From an uncultured Angelakisella sp. (GTDB lineage: Bacteria > Bacillota > Clostridia > Oscillospirales > Ruminococcaceae), in contig CALGIL010000116.1 of NCBI GenBank assembly GCA_937914895.1, forward strand, positions 1 through 5,665: DNA of 5,665 nt. Direction: 5' to 3'. Positions 1 through 4,939 of this stretch are shown piece by piece; position 1 is the stretch's first letter, and each line of letters begins with the position of its first letter. The position numbers and the translations under genes are program-made. The notes below the pieces were generated by a model. That model was not told the DNA's origin and made no database searches. It saw only the letters and a program-made list of their open reading frames with translations.

Positions 1-131
1 AGGGCGCAAAACACCCCCGGAGGAAGCCCCCGCCGAAGGCGATAGAAAAGCTCGGGGCCCGTCCCGTAAAGTAGAGAAGTACACCCCCATAAAAGCTTGC
101 AAAAACCCCGGGGCTGTGGTACATTGATAGC
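1..131 (+). other. Unassigned left edge: possible 3' end of an upstream gene
   Basis: No gene can be named here. One forward frame (codons beginning at position 2) stays open from the edge to a TGA at 125-127 and reads as a Lys/Arg/Pro/Glu-rich tail. Another (codons from position 3) closes with TAG at 72-74, and the third closes at 43-45. Any of these could be the C-terminus of an upstream gene. The sequence also folds locally: CGCC 31-34 pairs with GGCG 38-41 around GAA, enclosed by GCCC/GGGC-type pairing of 26-30 with 54-58. A structured RNA end is therefore an alternative. The probable cysS promoter at 97-125 would overlap the end of the longest open frame. Confidence 0.25.
97..125 (+). 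promoter_or_regulatory. Probable sigma-A promoter of the T-box-cysS transcript
   Basis: TTGCAA (97-102) and TACATT (120-125) are separated by exactly 17 bp. Each matches the sigma-A consensus hexamer at four of six positions. Transcription would begin near 132, about 20 nt before the first base pair of T-box stem I at 153, which is the usual arrangement. The boxes themselves are only moderate matches, so the positional fit is the main support. Confidence 0.45.
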
Positions 132-152
132 AATAGAAAAAATGCGCAAGGA

Positions 153-378
153 GCAGAGAGAAGTAGGGCAAAATCCGGTCCACAGAGAGGCGGCGCCGCT
201 GGCTGGAAGCGCCGCCGGACTAAGGAGTGCCCGAAGTGCCCTCTGCCAGCACGCCGGGGGAAGGCAGTATCCCGGCGCGGGGGCCCGCCGTTAGCTGGGC
301 GCAAGAGTGCAAATCGAAGTGGAACCGCGCGTAACCGCGCCTTCGCACAGTCCCCCGGGGACCGTGCGGGGGCGTTTT
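153..378 (+). promoter_or_regulatory. T-box riboswitch sensing tRNA-Cys, leader of cysS
   Basis: This is a full T-box leader that reads the charging state of tRNA-Cys. Stem I base: GCAGAG 153-158 pairs with CTCTGC 241-246. The specifier loop has AAGTA (161-165) on its 5' side and GAAG then TGC (237-239), the Cys codon, on its 3' side. It is closed by GGGC 166-169 with GCCC 229-232. Above it lie the conserved AGAGAG bulge (184-189), an 8-bp stem (189-196 with 209-216) and the apical loop containing GCTGGCTGGAA (198-208). A further stem pairs 252-258 with 271-277. The T-box motif TGGAACC is at 320-326, flanked by antiterminator helices 315-319/341-345 and 327-331/336-340. The variable base of TGGN is A323, which complements U73, the discriminator base of bacterial tRNA-Cys. 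Specifier and discriminator match thus agree. Uncharged tRNA-Cys should stabilise the antiterminator and switch cysS on. Confidence 0.95.
338..378 (+). terminator. Regulated intrinsic terminator of the cysS T-box
   Basis: Positions 338-348 pair with 364-374, and 350-354 pair with 358-362 across one A-C mismatch (349/363), with a 3-nt loop and a T run at 375-378. Its 5' arm (338-345) is the same sequence used by the 3' side of the antiterminator, so the two folds exclude each other. That is the expected T-box switch. It lies 18 bp upstream of the cysS start codon. Confidence 0.9.
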
Positions 379-396
379 AATTGGGAGGGTTTGATG

Positions 397-1785
397 ATGA
401 AAATTTATAACACCATGACACGCCAAAAGGAGGAATTTGTCCCCCTGGAGCCGGGCAGGGTGAAGATGTACGCCTGCGGCCCCACGGTATATAACCGCAT
501 CCACATCGGCAACGCCCGGCCCCTTTCGGTGTTTGACGTCCTGCGCCGCTATCTGGAGTATAAGGGCTACGACGTGACCTTTGTCCAGAACTTTACCGAC
601 ATCGACGATAAAATCATCCAGAAGGCAAACGAGGAGGGCGTGGGGTATCGGGATATTGCCCAGCGGTATATCGACGAATACTGGGTGGATGCCAAGGGCC
701 TGGGCATCCGTCCCGCCACCGTCCACCCCAAGGCCACCGAGACCATGGACGAGATTATCGCCCTGGTGCGGGAGATTGTGGAGGGGGGATACGGCTATCC
801 CCTGGACGGCAGCGTCTATTTTCGGGCGCGGAAGTTTGCGGAGTACGGCAAGCTGTCCCATCAGCCCCTGGAGGACCTGGAATCGGGGGCCAGAATCGGC
901 GTGGAGGACGGCAAGGAGGACCCCCTGGACTTTGTGCTGTGGAAGGCCGCCAAGCCCGGGGAGCCCAGCTGGGACTCCCCCTGGGGCCCCGGCCGCCCCG
1001 GCTGGCACATCGAGTGCACCGCCATGATCCGCAAGCACCTGGGCGCCTCCATCGACATCCACTGCGGCGGCCAGGACCTGGTGTTCCCCCACCACGAAAA
1101 CGAGATTGCCCAGGCCGAGTGCTGTACTCACCAGCCCTATGCCCGGTACTGGATGCACAACGGGTTTATCAACGTGGACAGCAAGAAGATGAGCAAAAGC
1201 CTGCAGAACTTTTTTACCGTCCGCGAGGTGGCGGAGCAGTACGGGTACGAGCCCATTAAGATGATGATGATCCAGGCCCACTACCGCACGCCCATCAACT
1301 ACACCCCGGAGGTCATCGACCAGTGCAAAAACAGCCTGGAACGGCTGTACACCTGCCGGGACAACCTGGATTTTGCCCTGGAAAACGCCCCGGAGGGACC
1401 CCTGGACCCGGACTTTGCGGCCCAGGCCGACCGCAGGCGCACCCAGTTTGAGGCGGCCATGGACGACGACCTGAACACCGCCGACGGGCTGTCCGCCCTG
1501 TTTGAGCTGGTGCGGGAGCTGAACATCTGCGCCGCCGGGGACCGCACCCGGACGACCCTTGCCTACGGCGCAAAGGTCTTTGACGACCTGTCCCAGGTGC
1601 TGGGCATTTTGTACAACCGGGGGCCCAAGACCCTGGACGCGGACATCGAGGAGCAGATTGAACGGCGCCAGCAGGCCAGAAAAGAAAAGAACTTTGCTCT
1701 GGCGGACAAAATCCGGGACGACCTGAAGGCCCGGGGCATCACCCTGGAGGACACCCCCCAGGGAGTGAAGTGGCATAAAGACTGA
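397..1785 (+). CDS. cysS: Cysteinyl-tRNA synthetase
   Basis: Cytoplasmic class I synthetase that activates cysteine with ATP and charges tRNA-Cys. The 462-aa product is close to the family norm (E. coli about 461). Visible landmarks are the HIGH-type motif HIGN at residues 36-39 inside CGPTVYNRIHIGNARP, and KMSKS at 264-268. The zinc site that selects cysteine is complete: Cys27, Cys207, His232 and Glu236 correspond to E. coli Cys28, Cys209, His234 and Glu238. The C-terminal part holds the helical DALR/anticodon-binding region and ends with the typical LEDTPQGVKW signature. The start is ATG 397, 8 nt after GGAGG (384-388). ATG 394, one codon earlier, is also possible at 5 nt. The open frame continues upstream to about 307, but that stretch is the T-box RNA and is not translated. 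Expression should be set by the T-box immediately upstream. No frameshift or missing catalytic residue is seen. Confidence 0.98.
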   Translation: MKIYNTMTRQKEEFVPLEPGRVKMYACGPTVYNRIHIGNARPLSVFDVLRRYLEYKGYDVTFVQNFTDIDDKIIQKANEEGVGYRDIAQRYIDEYWVDAKGLGIRPATVHPKATETMDEIIALVREIVEGGYGYPLDGSVYFRARKFAEYGKLSHQPLEDLESGARIGVEDGKEDPLDFVLWKAAKPGEPSWDSPWGPGRPGWHIECTAMIRKHLGASIDIHCGGQDLVFPHHENEIAQAECCTHQPYARYWMHNGFINVDSKKMSKSLQNFFTVREVAEQYGYEPIKMMMIQAHYRTPINYTPEVIDQCKNSLERLYTCRDNLDFALENAPEGPLDPDFAAQADRRRTQFEAAMDDDLNTADGLSALFELVRELNICAAGDRTRTTLAYGAKVFDDLSQVLGILYNRGPKTLDADIEEQIERRQQARKEKNFALADKIRDDLKARGITLEDTPQGVKWHKD

Positions 1786-1793
1786 GAGAAGGG

Positions 1794-1868
1794 AGAGGGC
1801 AGAAGTGAGAACAGGGGGAACTCGCGCCGGGCGCGATTCTGCCCTCTGCCCTCTCATTTCTGCCCTCT
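1794..1868. repeat. Intergenic palindromic repeat element after cysS
   Basis: AGAGGGCAGAAGTGAGA (1794-1810) is the inverted complement of 1852-1868 over 17 positions with a single difference, which would be a G-U pair in RNA. Inside lies a GC-rich core with CGCGCC (1823-1828) facing GGCGCG (1830-1835). The right arm contains three copies of CTGCCCTCT (1839-1847, 1846-1854, 1860-1868), so the left arm could pair with either the inner or the outer copy. It begins 9 bp after the cysS stop. The shape resembles dispersed intergenic palindromes (MITE or REP-like); whether it is repeated elsewhere in the genome cannot be seen from one window. It could also shape the 3' end of the cysS mRNA. Confidence 0.6.
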
Positions 1869-1877
1869 GGGCAAAGA

Positions 1878-1909
1878 GAACCCCCGTTCCTCATTCGGAA
1901 CGGGGGTTC
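1878..1909 (-). terminator. Perfect 13-bp hairpin, likely terminator for minus-strand transcript
   Basis: GAACCCCCGTTCC (1878-1890) and GGAACGGGGGTTC (1897-1909) form a perfect 13-bp stem with a 6-nt loop. Read on the minus strand the stem is followed by TCTTTG, a modest U-rich tail. Read on the plus strand it is followed by GTGTCAGTTG, with no U run. It therefore fits best as the terminator of the small minus-strand gene(s) that end at 1936. It may also protect or trim the 3' end of the cysS mRNA arriving from the other side. Confidence 0.6.
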
Positions 1910-1935
1910 GTGTCAGTTGATCCGTTGTTGGGCTA

Positions 1936-2025
1936 TTACCGAACGCCGACGACCACAAACAGATACGCGGCCACAGGAATCAGCAGCATTGCCGCGGTGG
2001 TCAAGTAGACTTTCGCTTTCTCCAC
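1936..2025 (-). CDS. Candidate 29-aa single-span membrane peptide
   Basis: Not recognised. A GTG at 2025-2023 opens a 29-codon frame ending in TAA at 1938-1936. The product starts MEKAKVYLTT, followed by one uninterrupted hydrophobic stretch (about residues 8-28, Ala/Leu/Val rich, with Pro at 17) and ends in a single Arg. Lysines at 3 and 5 would favour an N-in orientation. Upstream GGGAG (2040-2036 on the minus strand) sits 10 nt from the start, slightly long. A TGA in frame just upstream rules out a longer form. About 72% of third codon positions are G or C, like the neighbouring genes. The stop lies 26 bp before the perfect hairpin at 1909-1878, and a TTGACA box lies upstream, so start, body and terminator make a coherent small gene. 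Small subunits of membrane complexes and type I toxin peptides look similar in outline, but nothing here decides between them. Confidence 0.45.
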   Translation of the reverse strand: MEKAKVYLTTAAMLLIPVAAYLFVVVGVR

Positions 2026-2031
2026 AAAGAT

Positions 2032-2106
2032 TCAGCTCCCATCGATTTTGTACGGACCGGATCCGGCGGGGCAGACGCCTTTGGTCAGGCAAAAAATATC
2101 CCGCAT
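2032..2106 (-). CDS. Candidate 24-aa Cys-containing leader peptide ORF
   Basis: Not recognised. ATG at 2106-2104 opens 24 codons ending with TGA at 2034-2032. AAGAGG (2119-2114 on the minus strand) lies 7 nt before the ATG, an ideal ribosome-binding spacing. The peptide starts MRDIFCLTKGV and has two cysteines (residues 6 and 12), two lysines and a Gly/Pro-rich second half with no membrane span. Its stop is only 6 nt before the GTG of the 29-aa ORF, and the SD of the latter lies in its last codons, so translational coupling is plausible. Against it: the best promoter (-10 at 2127-2122) would start transcription near 2115, cutting into the SD. The same frame stays open upstream to 2253, but that longer form crosses the promoter and has no good start signal. 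Confidence 0.3.
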   Translation of the reverse strand: MRDIFCLTKGVCPAGSGPYKIDGS

Positions 2107-2121
2107 CGAAAGACCTCTTAT

Positions 2122-2150
2122 ATTTTGCATGGAAAAGGCCCCCTTGTCAA
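2122..2150 (-). promoter_or_regulatory. Candidate minus-strand promoter for the tiny ORFs
   Basis: Read on the minus strand, a perfect TTGACA (2150-2145) is followed after 17 bp by CAAAAT (2127-2122), which matches four of six -10 positions. TATAAG lies slightly further on at 2122-2117 but at poor spacing. The -35 box sits in an 11-bp palindrome, CCTTGTCAAGG (2142-2152). The start would be near 2115. Confidence 0.4.
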
Positions 2151-2247
2151 GGACTTTGTGCATTTTTTGGCGAAATGACGCAATAAACCCATTGCTTTTC
2201 AGACACTTTATCAACAAGATGCCCTTTGCCTGTCGAAGTCGGACGGC

Positions 2248-2275
2248 TTGCATTTTGAAAGGGAACCCTTATAAT
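2248..2275 (+). promoter_or_regulatory. Sigma-A promoter of the mini-protein/TauE operon
   Basis: A perfect TATAAT at 2270-2275 is preceded after 16 bp by TTGCAT (2248-2253), which shares TTG with the -35 consensus. Transcription would begin near 2282, giving a leader of about 36 nt before the ATG at 2318. The strong -10 and the position directly before a good ribosome binding site make this the most convincing promoter of the intergenic region. Confidence 0.65.
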
Positions 2276-2317
2276 AGAGTGGTAAGAGGGCCGCTTTGCC
2301 CCGGAAAGGAGAACCGT

Positions 2318-2494
2318 ATGAACAAGCTTCTGGCCGCTTTGGCGCCCCTGTGTCTTTTGTGCGTGCCCGCCCTGGCGGCGTCGCCCAACCCTGCCACCGG
2401 GGACAACAACGTGGTGGGCCTGGCCCTGATTGTGGGCGCCGCCGCGCTGATCCTGCTGATTTTAATGCTGGTGCTGGGCAAAAAGAAAAAATAG
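2318..2494 (+). CDS. 58-aa signal-peptide mini-protein with NPATG sortase-like tail
   Basis: The specific gene is not recognised, but its architecture is clear. MNK then a hydrophobic stretch (residues 4-18) ending PALAA gives a Sec signal peptide, with likely cleavage after Ala20. Only about seven residues follow before NPATG (24-28) and DNN. Next comes a long hydrophobic segment (32-53), and the protein ends GKKKK. Motif, hydrophobic span and basic tail are the three parts of a cell-wall sorting signal, here in the NPxTG form known for sortase B-type substrates. After both cleavages almost no mature protein would remain. It could equally act as a small bitopic membrane protein. The ATG is 6 nt after AAAGGAG (2305-2311), downstream of a TATAAT promoter. 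The frame is open upstream to 2048, but that region carries the promoter. TauE/SafE follows 19 bp after the stop, suggesting co-transcription. No sortase gene is in view. Confidence 0.8.
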   Translation: MNKLLAALAPLCLLCVPALAASPNPATGDNNVVGLALIVGAAALILLILMLVLGKKKK

Positions 2495-2513
2495 ACGGAA
2501 GCCGTGTGACCCC

Positions 2514-3284
2514 ATGACGCCGGACCTGAAAACCATGCTCATCCTCTGCCCTCTCATCTTCCTGGCCGGATTTGTGGACTCGGTGGCGGGGGGCGGGGGA
2601 CTGATTTCTCTGCCGGCCTACCTGCTGGCCGGGCTGCCCATCCACACCGCCTACGGCACTAACAAGCTGTCCGCCACCTGCGGCACCGCGGTGTCCGTCT
2701 GGCGGTACCGCAAGGGGGGATACATCCGGCTGCGGCCGGCCCTGACCGCCGCGGCGGGGGCCCTGGGCGGCAGCTGGCTGGGTGCCGGGCTGGTGACGGT
2801 GCTGGACGAGGGGGCGCTGCAGATCTGCCTCATGGCCGTTTTGCCCGCGGCGGCGGTGTTCCTTCTGTGCAACCGCGGCTTTGGCGACCGGGAGGAGGAC
2901 GGGGAGGTGCCGGAGCCCAGGCTGACCCTGCTGTCCCTGGCCATTGGATTTGTCATTGGCGCCTACGACGGATTTTTCGGCCCCGGTACCGGGACCTTTC
3001 TGGCCCTGGCCTTTACCGGGCTGCTGCACTTTTCCCTCACCTCGGCCACCGGCACCGCCAAGGTGGTCAACCTGACCTCCAACCTGGCGGCCCTGGCGGT
3101 GTACATCCTGGACGGCCGGGTGTGGTATGCCGTGGGTCTGCCCGCGGCCGTCTGCGGCATTCTGGGCAACTACCTGGGCGCCGGCTTGGCGGTTAAAAAA
3201 GGCGCCCGCTTCATCCGTCCGGTGCTGGTGTGCGCCGTGGCCCTGCTGCTGGTAAAGGTGGGGTGGGATTTTTTTAGAGGGTAG
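2514..3284 (+). CDS. TauE/SafE (TSUP, DUF81) family membrane transporter
   Basis: A 256-aa polytopic membrane protein of the sulfite exporter TauE/SafE family, similar in layout to E. coli YfcA. Members move small anions such as sulfite, sulfoacetate or other organic sulfur compounds and carboxylates; the substrate here is unknown. The two homologous halves are visible. Half one has a span at about 8-28, then DSVAGGGGLISLP (22-34) and the conserved TNKLSA (49-54). Half two has GAYDGFFGPGTGTF (149-162) and SATGTAKVVNLTSN (177-190). A hydrophobic C-terminus ends near 253. The length is normal for the family. The ATG at 2514 has only a weak GGAAG about 13 nt upstream, so translation may partly depend on coupling to the mini-protein that ends at 2494. 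No other start in frame is better. The gene ends at a strong terminator (3310-3347). Confidence 0.9.
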   Translation: MTPDLKTMLILCPLIFLAGFVDSVAGGGGLISLPAYLLAGLPIHTAYGTNKLSATCGTAVSVWRYRKGGYIRLRPALTAAAGALGGSWLGAGLVTVLDEGALQICLMAVLPAAAVFLLCNRGFGDREEDGEVPEPRLTLLSLAIGFVIGAYDGFFGPGTGTFLALAFTGLLHFSLTSATGTAKVVNLTSNLAALAVYILDGRVWYAVGLPAAVCGILGNYLGAGLAVKKGARFIRPVLVCAVALLLVKVGWDFFRG

Positions 3285-3306
3285 AGGTCAGAAAACAGAG
3301 GACAGA
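3283..3306 (+). repeat. Short direct repeat, possible relic of the 1794-1868 element
   Basis: AGAGGTCAGA (3283-3292) recurs as AGAGGACAGA (3297-3306) with one difference. The first copy resembles AGAGGGCAGA at 1794-1803, the left arm of the palindrome after cysS. It overlaps the TauE stop codon, an equivalent position to the element after cysS. The similarity is short and purine-rich, so chance is possible. Confidence 0.3.
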
Positions 3307-3309
3307 CAT

Positions 3310-3347
3310 AAAAGTATCCCGCCCCTTAACCGGGGCGGGATACTTTT
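3310..3347. terminator. Bidirectional intrinsic terminator
   Basis: Positions 3310-3325 and 3332-3347 are perfectly complementary over 16 bp around a 6-nt loop. The stem has a GC-rich core, AAAA at the left foot and TTTTT at the right. It therefore ends transcripts from both directions: the TauE/SafE operon from the left and the MATE gene from the right, whose stop at 3364 lies 16 bp away. Confidence 0.92.
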
Positions 3348-3363
3348 TCTAACATTTCATTTC

Positions 3364-4770
3364 TTATATTTTTATATCTACCCACTTGCCCTTGGCAAAC
3401 CGGGTGAATACCAGGACGACCCGGACCGACAGGTCCAGGGCCAGGCTGACCCAGGCGCCCACCAGACCCAGGCCCAGGGGGTAGCAGAACAGATAGCTGG
3501 AAATGGGCCGGATAAGGGCGACGCTGAAGAGGGAGACCATGGCCACGTATTTGACGTCCCCGGCGCCCCGGAGGCACCCGGAAAAAATGACGTTGGAAAT
3601 TTGCAGAAAAACGGTGAAGGCGGCGATGGAGGTAATTTTTTCGCCGTAATCCAAAATGATCGTCTCGTTGGTAAACAGGGAGAAAAGCTCCCGCCCAAAC
3701 AGGGCAAAGAGGACCGAGAGCATGGCGGCAAAGAGGAGGCCCACCCGCTGGCAGAGGTTGCCGTAAATGCGGGCCAGGTCCTTGCGGCCGGCGCCCAGGC
3801 TCTGTCCTACCAGGGCCACCGCCGCCACCGACAGGCCGTCCCCCAGGGCAAAGGCCAGGGAGGTGAGGTTCATGCCGATTTGGTGGGCGGCAAAGGGGGT
3901 GGTGCCCAGCCTTGCCACAATAATGGCGCTGACCATAAAGCCGACGCGCAGAAAAATCTGCTCCACCAGGGTGCTGGAGCCCAGGGAGCCGATGGACTTC
4001 ATGATGCTCTTTTCCATATGGAAGCCCTTGGAAAAGCCCAGATACAAATAGCTTTCCGGGCGGGACACCGAGTAGAGGGACATGCCGCAGGCAAAAACGG
4101 TGCCAATGACCGTGGCGATGGCGGCGCCCGCCACCTCCAGCCGGGGGAAGCCAAGCTTGCCGCCGATGAACAGGTAGTTGAAGAAGATGTTGACCAGGTT
4201 GGAGACAATGTTGGTGCGCATGGCAATTTTGGTGTTGCCCACCCCCCGCTGGGCGGCGTTGATGACCATGGAGACCACGTTGAACACAAGGCCCCCCATA
4301 ATGATGCGCATATAGGCGACGGAGGAGGCGTGAGTGTCCTCGTTGGTGCCCGCCAGATCCAGAATGGGGTCTGCAAAAATGACAAAAACGGCGCTGACAA
4401 CGACGGCAAGGACCAGGGTGATGACCAGGGCCTGCTTCATGACCCGGTTGGCGGCAACGCGGTCGTCCTCGCCCTTGCGGCGGGCCACCAGGGCCGACAC
4501 CGCCACGTTGAGGGAAATAAATACGCACATCCCCAAAAGCTTGGGCTGATTGGTCAGCCCCACCGCCGAAATGGCGTAGGCCCCCAGCCCCCCCACCATG
4601 ATGGTGTCCACCATGCCCACCAGGGCGATAAGGAAGGATTCCAGGGTGGAGGGCCAGGCAATGGCCAGGGTTTGCCGCAGCAGGGAGCGGTTGTCGGGAA
4701 TTTCCCCGGTAGGTTCCTGCCCCCGGAGCAGCGCGCGGCCGTCAAACAGCCGCCAGAATAGCTTTGCCAA
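3364..4770 (-). CDS. MATE family multidrug/Na+ antiport efflux protein
   Basis: Inner-membrane exporter of the multidrug and toxic compound extrusion family, which expels cationic drugs or metabolites in exchange for Na+ or H+. The 468-aa length and alternating hydrophobic segments fit 12 spans in two MatE domains (roughly residues 34-195 and 255-415). The first opens with the typical LAIAWPSTLESFL and GMVDTIMVGGLG (52-63), and the basic ARRKGEDDR loop (96-104) follows span two. The start is inferred to be TTG 4770-4768: the frame is closed upstream by TGA, and GGTGA, complementary to the 16S 3' end, lies just upstream (7 nt after GGTG). No ATG before residue 53 competes. It is convergent with the TauE gene and divergent from fumC. 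The long leader (about 130 nt) and the palindrome at its promoter suggest regulation. The substrate is unknown. Long open frames antisense and out of frame to it are GC-bias shadows. Confidence 0.93.
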   Translation of the reverse strand: MAKLFWRLFDGRALLRGQEPTGEIPDNRSLLRQTLAIAWPSTLESFLIALVGMVDTIMVGGLGAYAISAVGLTNQPKLLGMCVFISLNVAVSALVARRKGEDDRVAANRVMKQALVITLVLAVVVSAVFVIFADPILDLAGTNEDTHASSVAYMRIIMGGLVFNVVSMVINAAQRGVGNTKIAMRTNIVSNLVNIFFNYLFIGGKLGFPRLEVAGAAIATVIGTVFACGMSLYSVSRPESYLYLGFSKGFHMEKSIMKSIGSLGSSTLVEQIFLRVGFMVSAIIVARLGTTPFAAHQIGMNLTSLAFALGDGLSVAAVALVGQSLGAGRKDLARIYGNLCQRVGLLFAAMLSVLFALFGRELFSLFTNETIILDYGEKITSIAAFTVFLQISNVIFSGCLRGAGDVKYVAMVSLFSVALIRPISSYLFCYPLGLGLVGAWVSLALDLSVRVVLVFTRFAKGKWVDIKI

Positions 4771-4851
4771 GAAATTTCACCAGCTTCTAATGAGATTTTG
4801 CAGCCGCCCCCACGCCGCGGCCGTACCCGGCCCCGGGAACCCCAAAACGGA

Positions 4852-4874
4852 GGGCCATGTGATGAACATGGCCC
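4852..4874 (-). other. Perfect 8-bp hairpin in the MATE leader
   Basis: GGGCCATG (4852-4859) and CATGGCCC (4867-4874) pair perfectly around a 7-nt loop, about 30 nt into the predicted MATE leader RNA. On the minus strand it is followed by TCCGTTTTGG, a weak U-rich tail, so an attenuator is conceivable. I do not recognise any known riboswitch class in this leader. Confidence 0.35.
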
Positions 4875-4886
4875 GGCAAGGCGTCT

Positions 4887-4914
4887 TGCTTTCATACAGT
4901 CTTGTATAAAAGCA
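4887..4914. promoter_or_regulatory. 28-bp palindrome, probable repressor operator of the MATE gene
   Basis: TGCTTTCATACA (4887-4898) and TGTATAAAAGCA (4903-4914) are complementary at 11 of 12 positions around a GTCT spacer. The site overlaps the -10 box (4916-4911) and predicted start (about 4904) of the minus-strand MATE promoter, where a dimeric repressor (TetR or MarR-like, for example) would block transcription. No regulator gene is in this window. A hairpin acting in the 5' end of the RNA is the alternative. Confidence 0.55.
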
Positions 4915-4939
4915 TAGCATGGCCGCCGGCAATTGTAAA
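4911..4939 (-). promoter_or_regulatory. Sigma-A promoter of the MATE gene
   Basis: On the minus strand TTTACA (4939-4934, five of six) is followed after 17 bp by TATGCT (4916-4911, four of six). The start would be near 4904, leaving a leader of about 134 nt before the TTG at 4770. A second pair, TTGCCG with TATACA, is weaker and lies within the same few turns of DNA. Confidence 0.55.

Noticed and set aside
1..96. A glycine or lysine riboswitch at the left edge, suggested by GCCGAAGGCG
   Set aside because: Only the short CCGAAGG-like loop fits; the other conserved core segments of either class are missing.
97..294. 65-codon forward ORF starting at 97
   Set aside because: It overlaps the promoter -35 box and T-box stem I, whose base pairing explains the sequence; it has no ribosome binding site.
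307..396. Upstream extension of cysS to a GTG at 307
   Set aside because: This stretch is the T-box antiterminator and terminator; the conserved N-terminus MKIYNT starts at 397 behind a GGAGG site.
220..1857. 545-codon open frame on the minus strand across cysS
   Set aside because: It lies antisense to a gene with complete catalytic motifs, has a low-complexity Gly/Val/Leu composition typical of the reverse of GC-rich coding DNA, and runs through the T-box.
2048..2317. N-terminal extension of the 58-aa protein to 2048
   Set aside because: The TATAAT promoter at 2270-2275, the SD at 2305-2311 and the signal peptide beginning at MNK all place the start at 2318.
2211..3029. 272-codon minus-strand open frame
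   Set aside because: Antisense to the mini-protein and TauE/SafE genes, low complexity Gln/Gly/Pro, no recognisable domain.
3326..4528. 400-codon minus-strand frame overlapping the MATE gene in another phase
   Set aside because: Gly/Pro/Arg/His-rich shadow; it runs through the bidirectional terminator while the other phase encodes a complete MATE protein.
3601..4761. 386-codon plus-strand frame antisense to MATE
   Set aside because: Composition dominated by Gly, His, Asp and Gln as expected for the complement of a hydrophobic GC-rich gene; no start signals.
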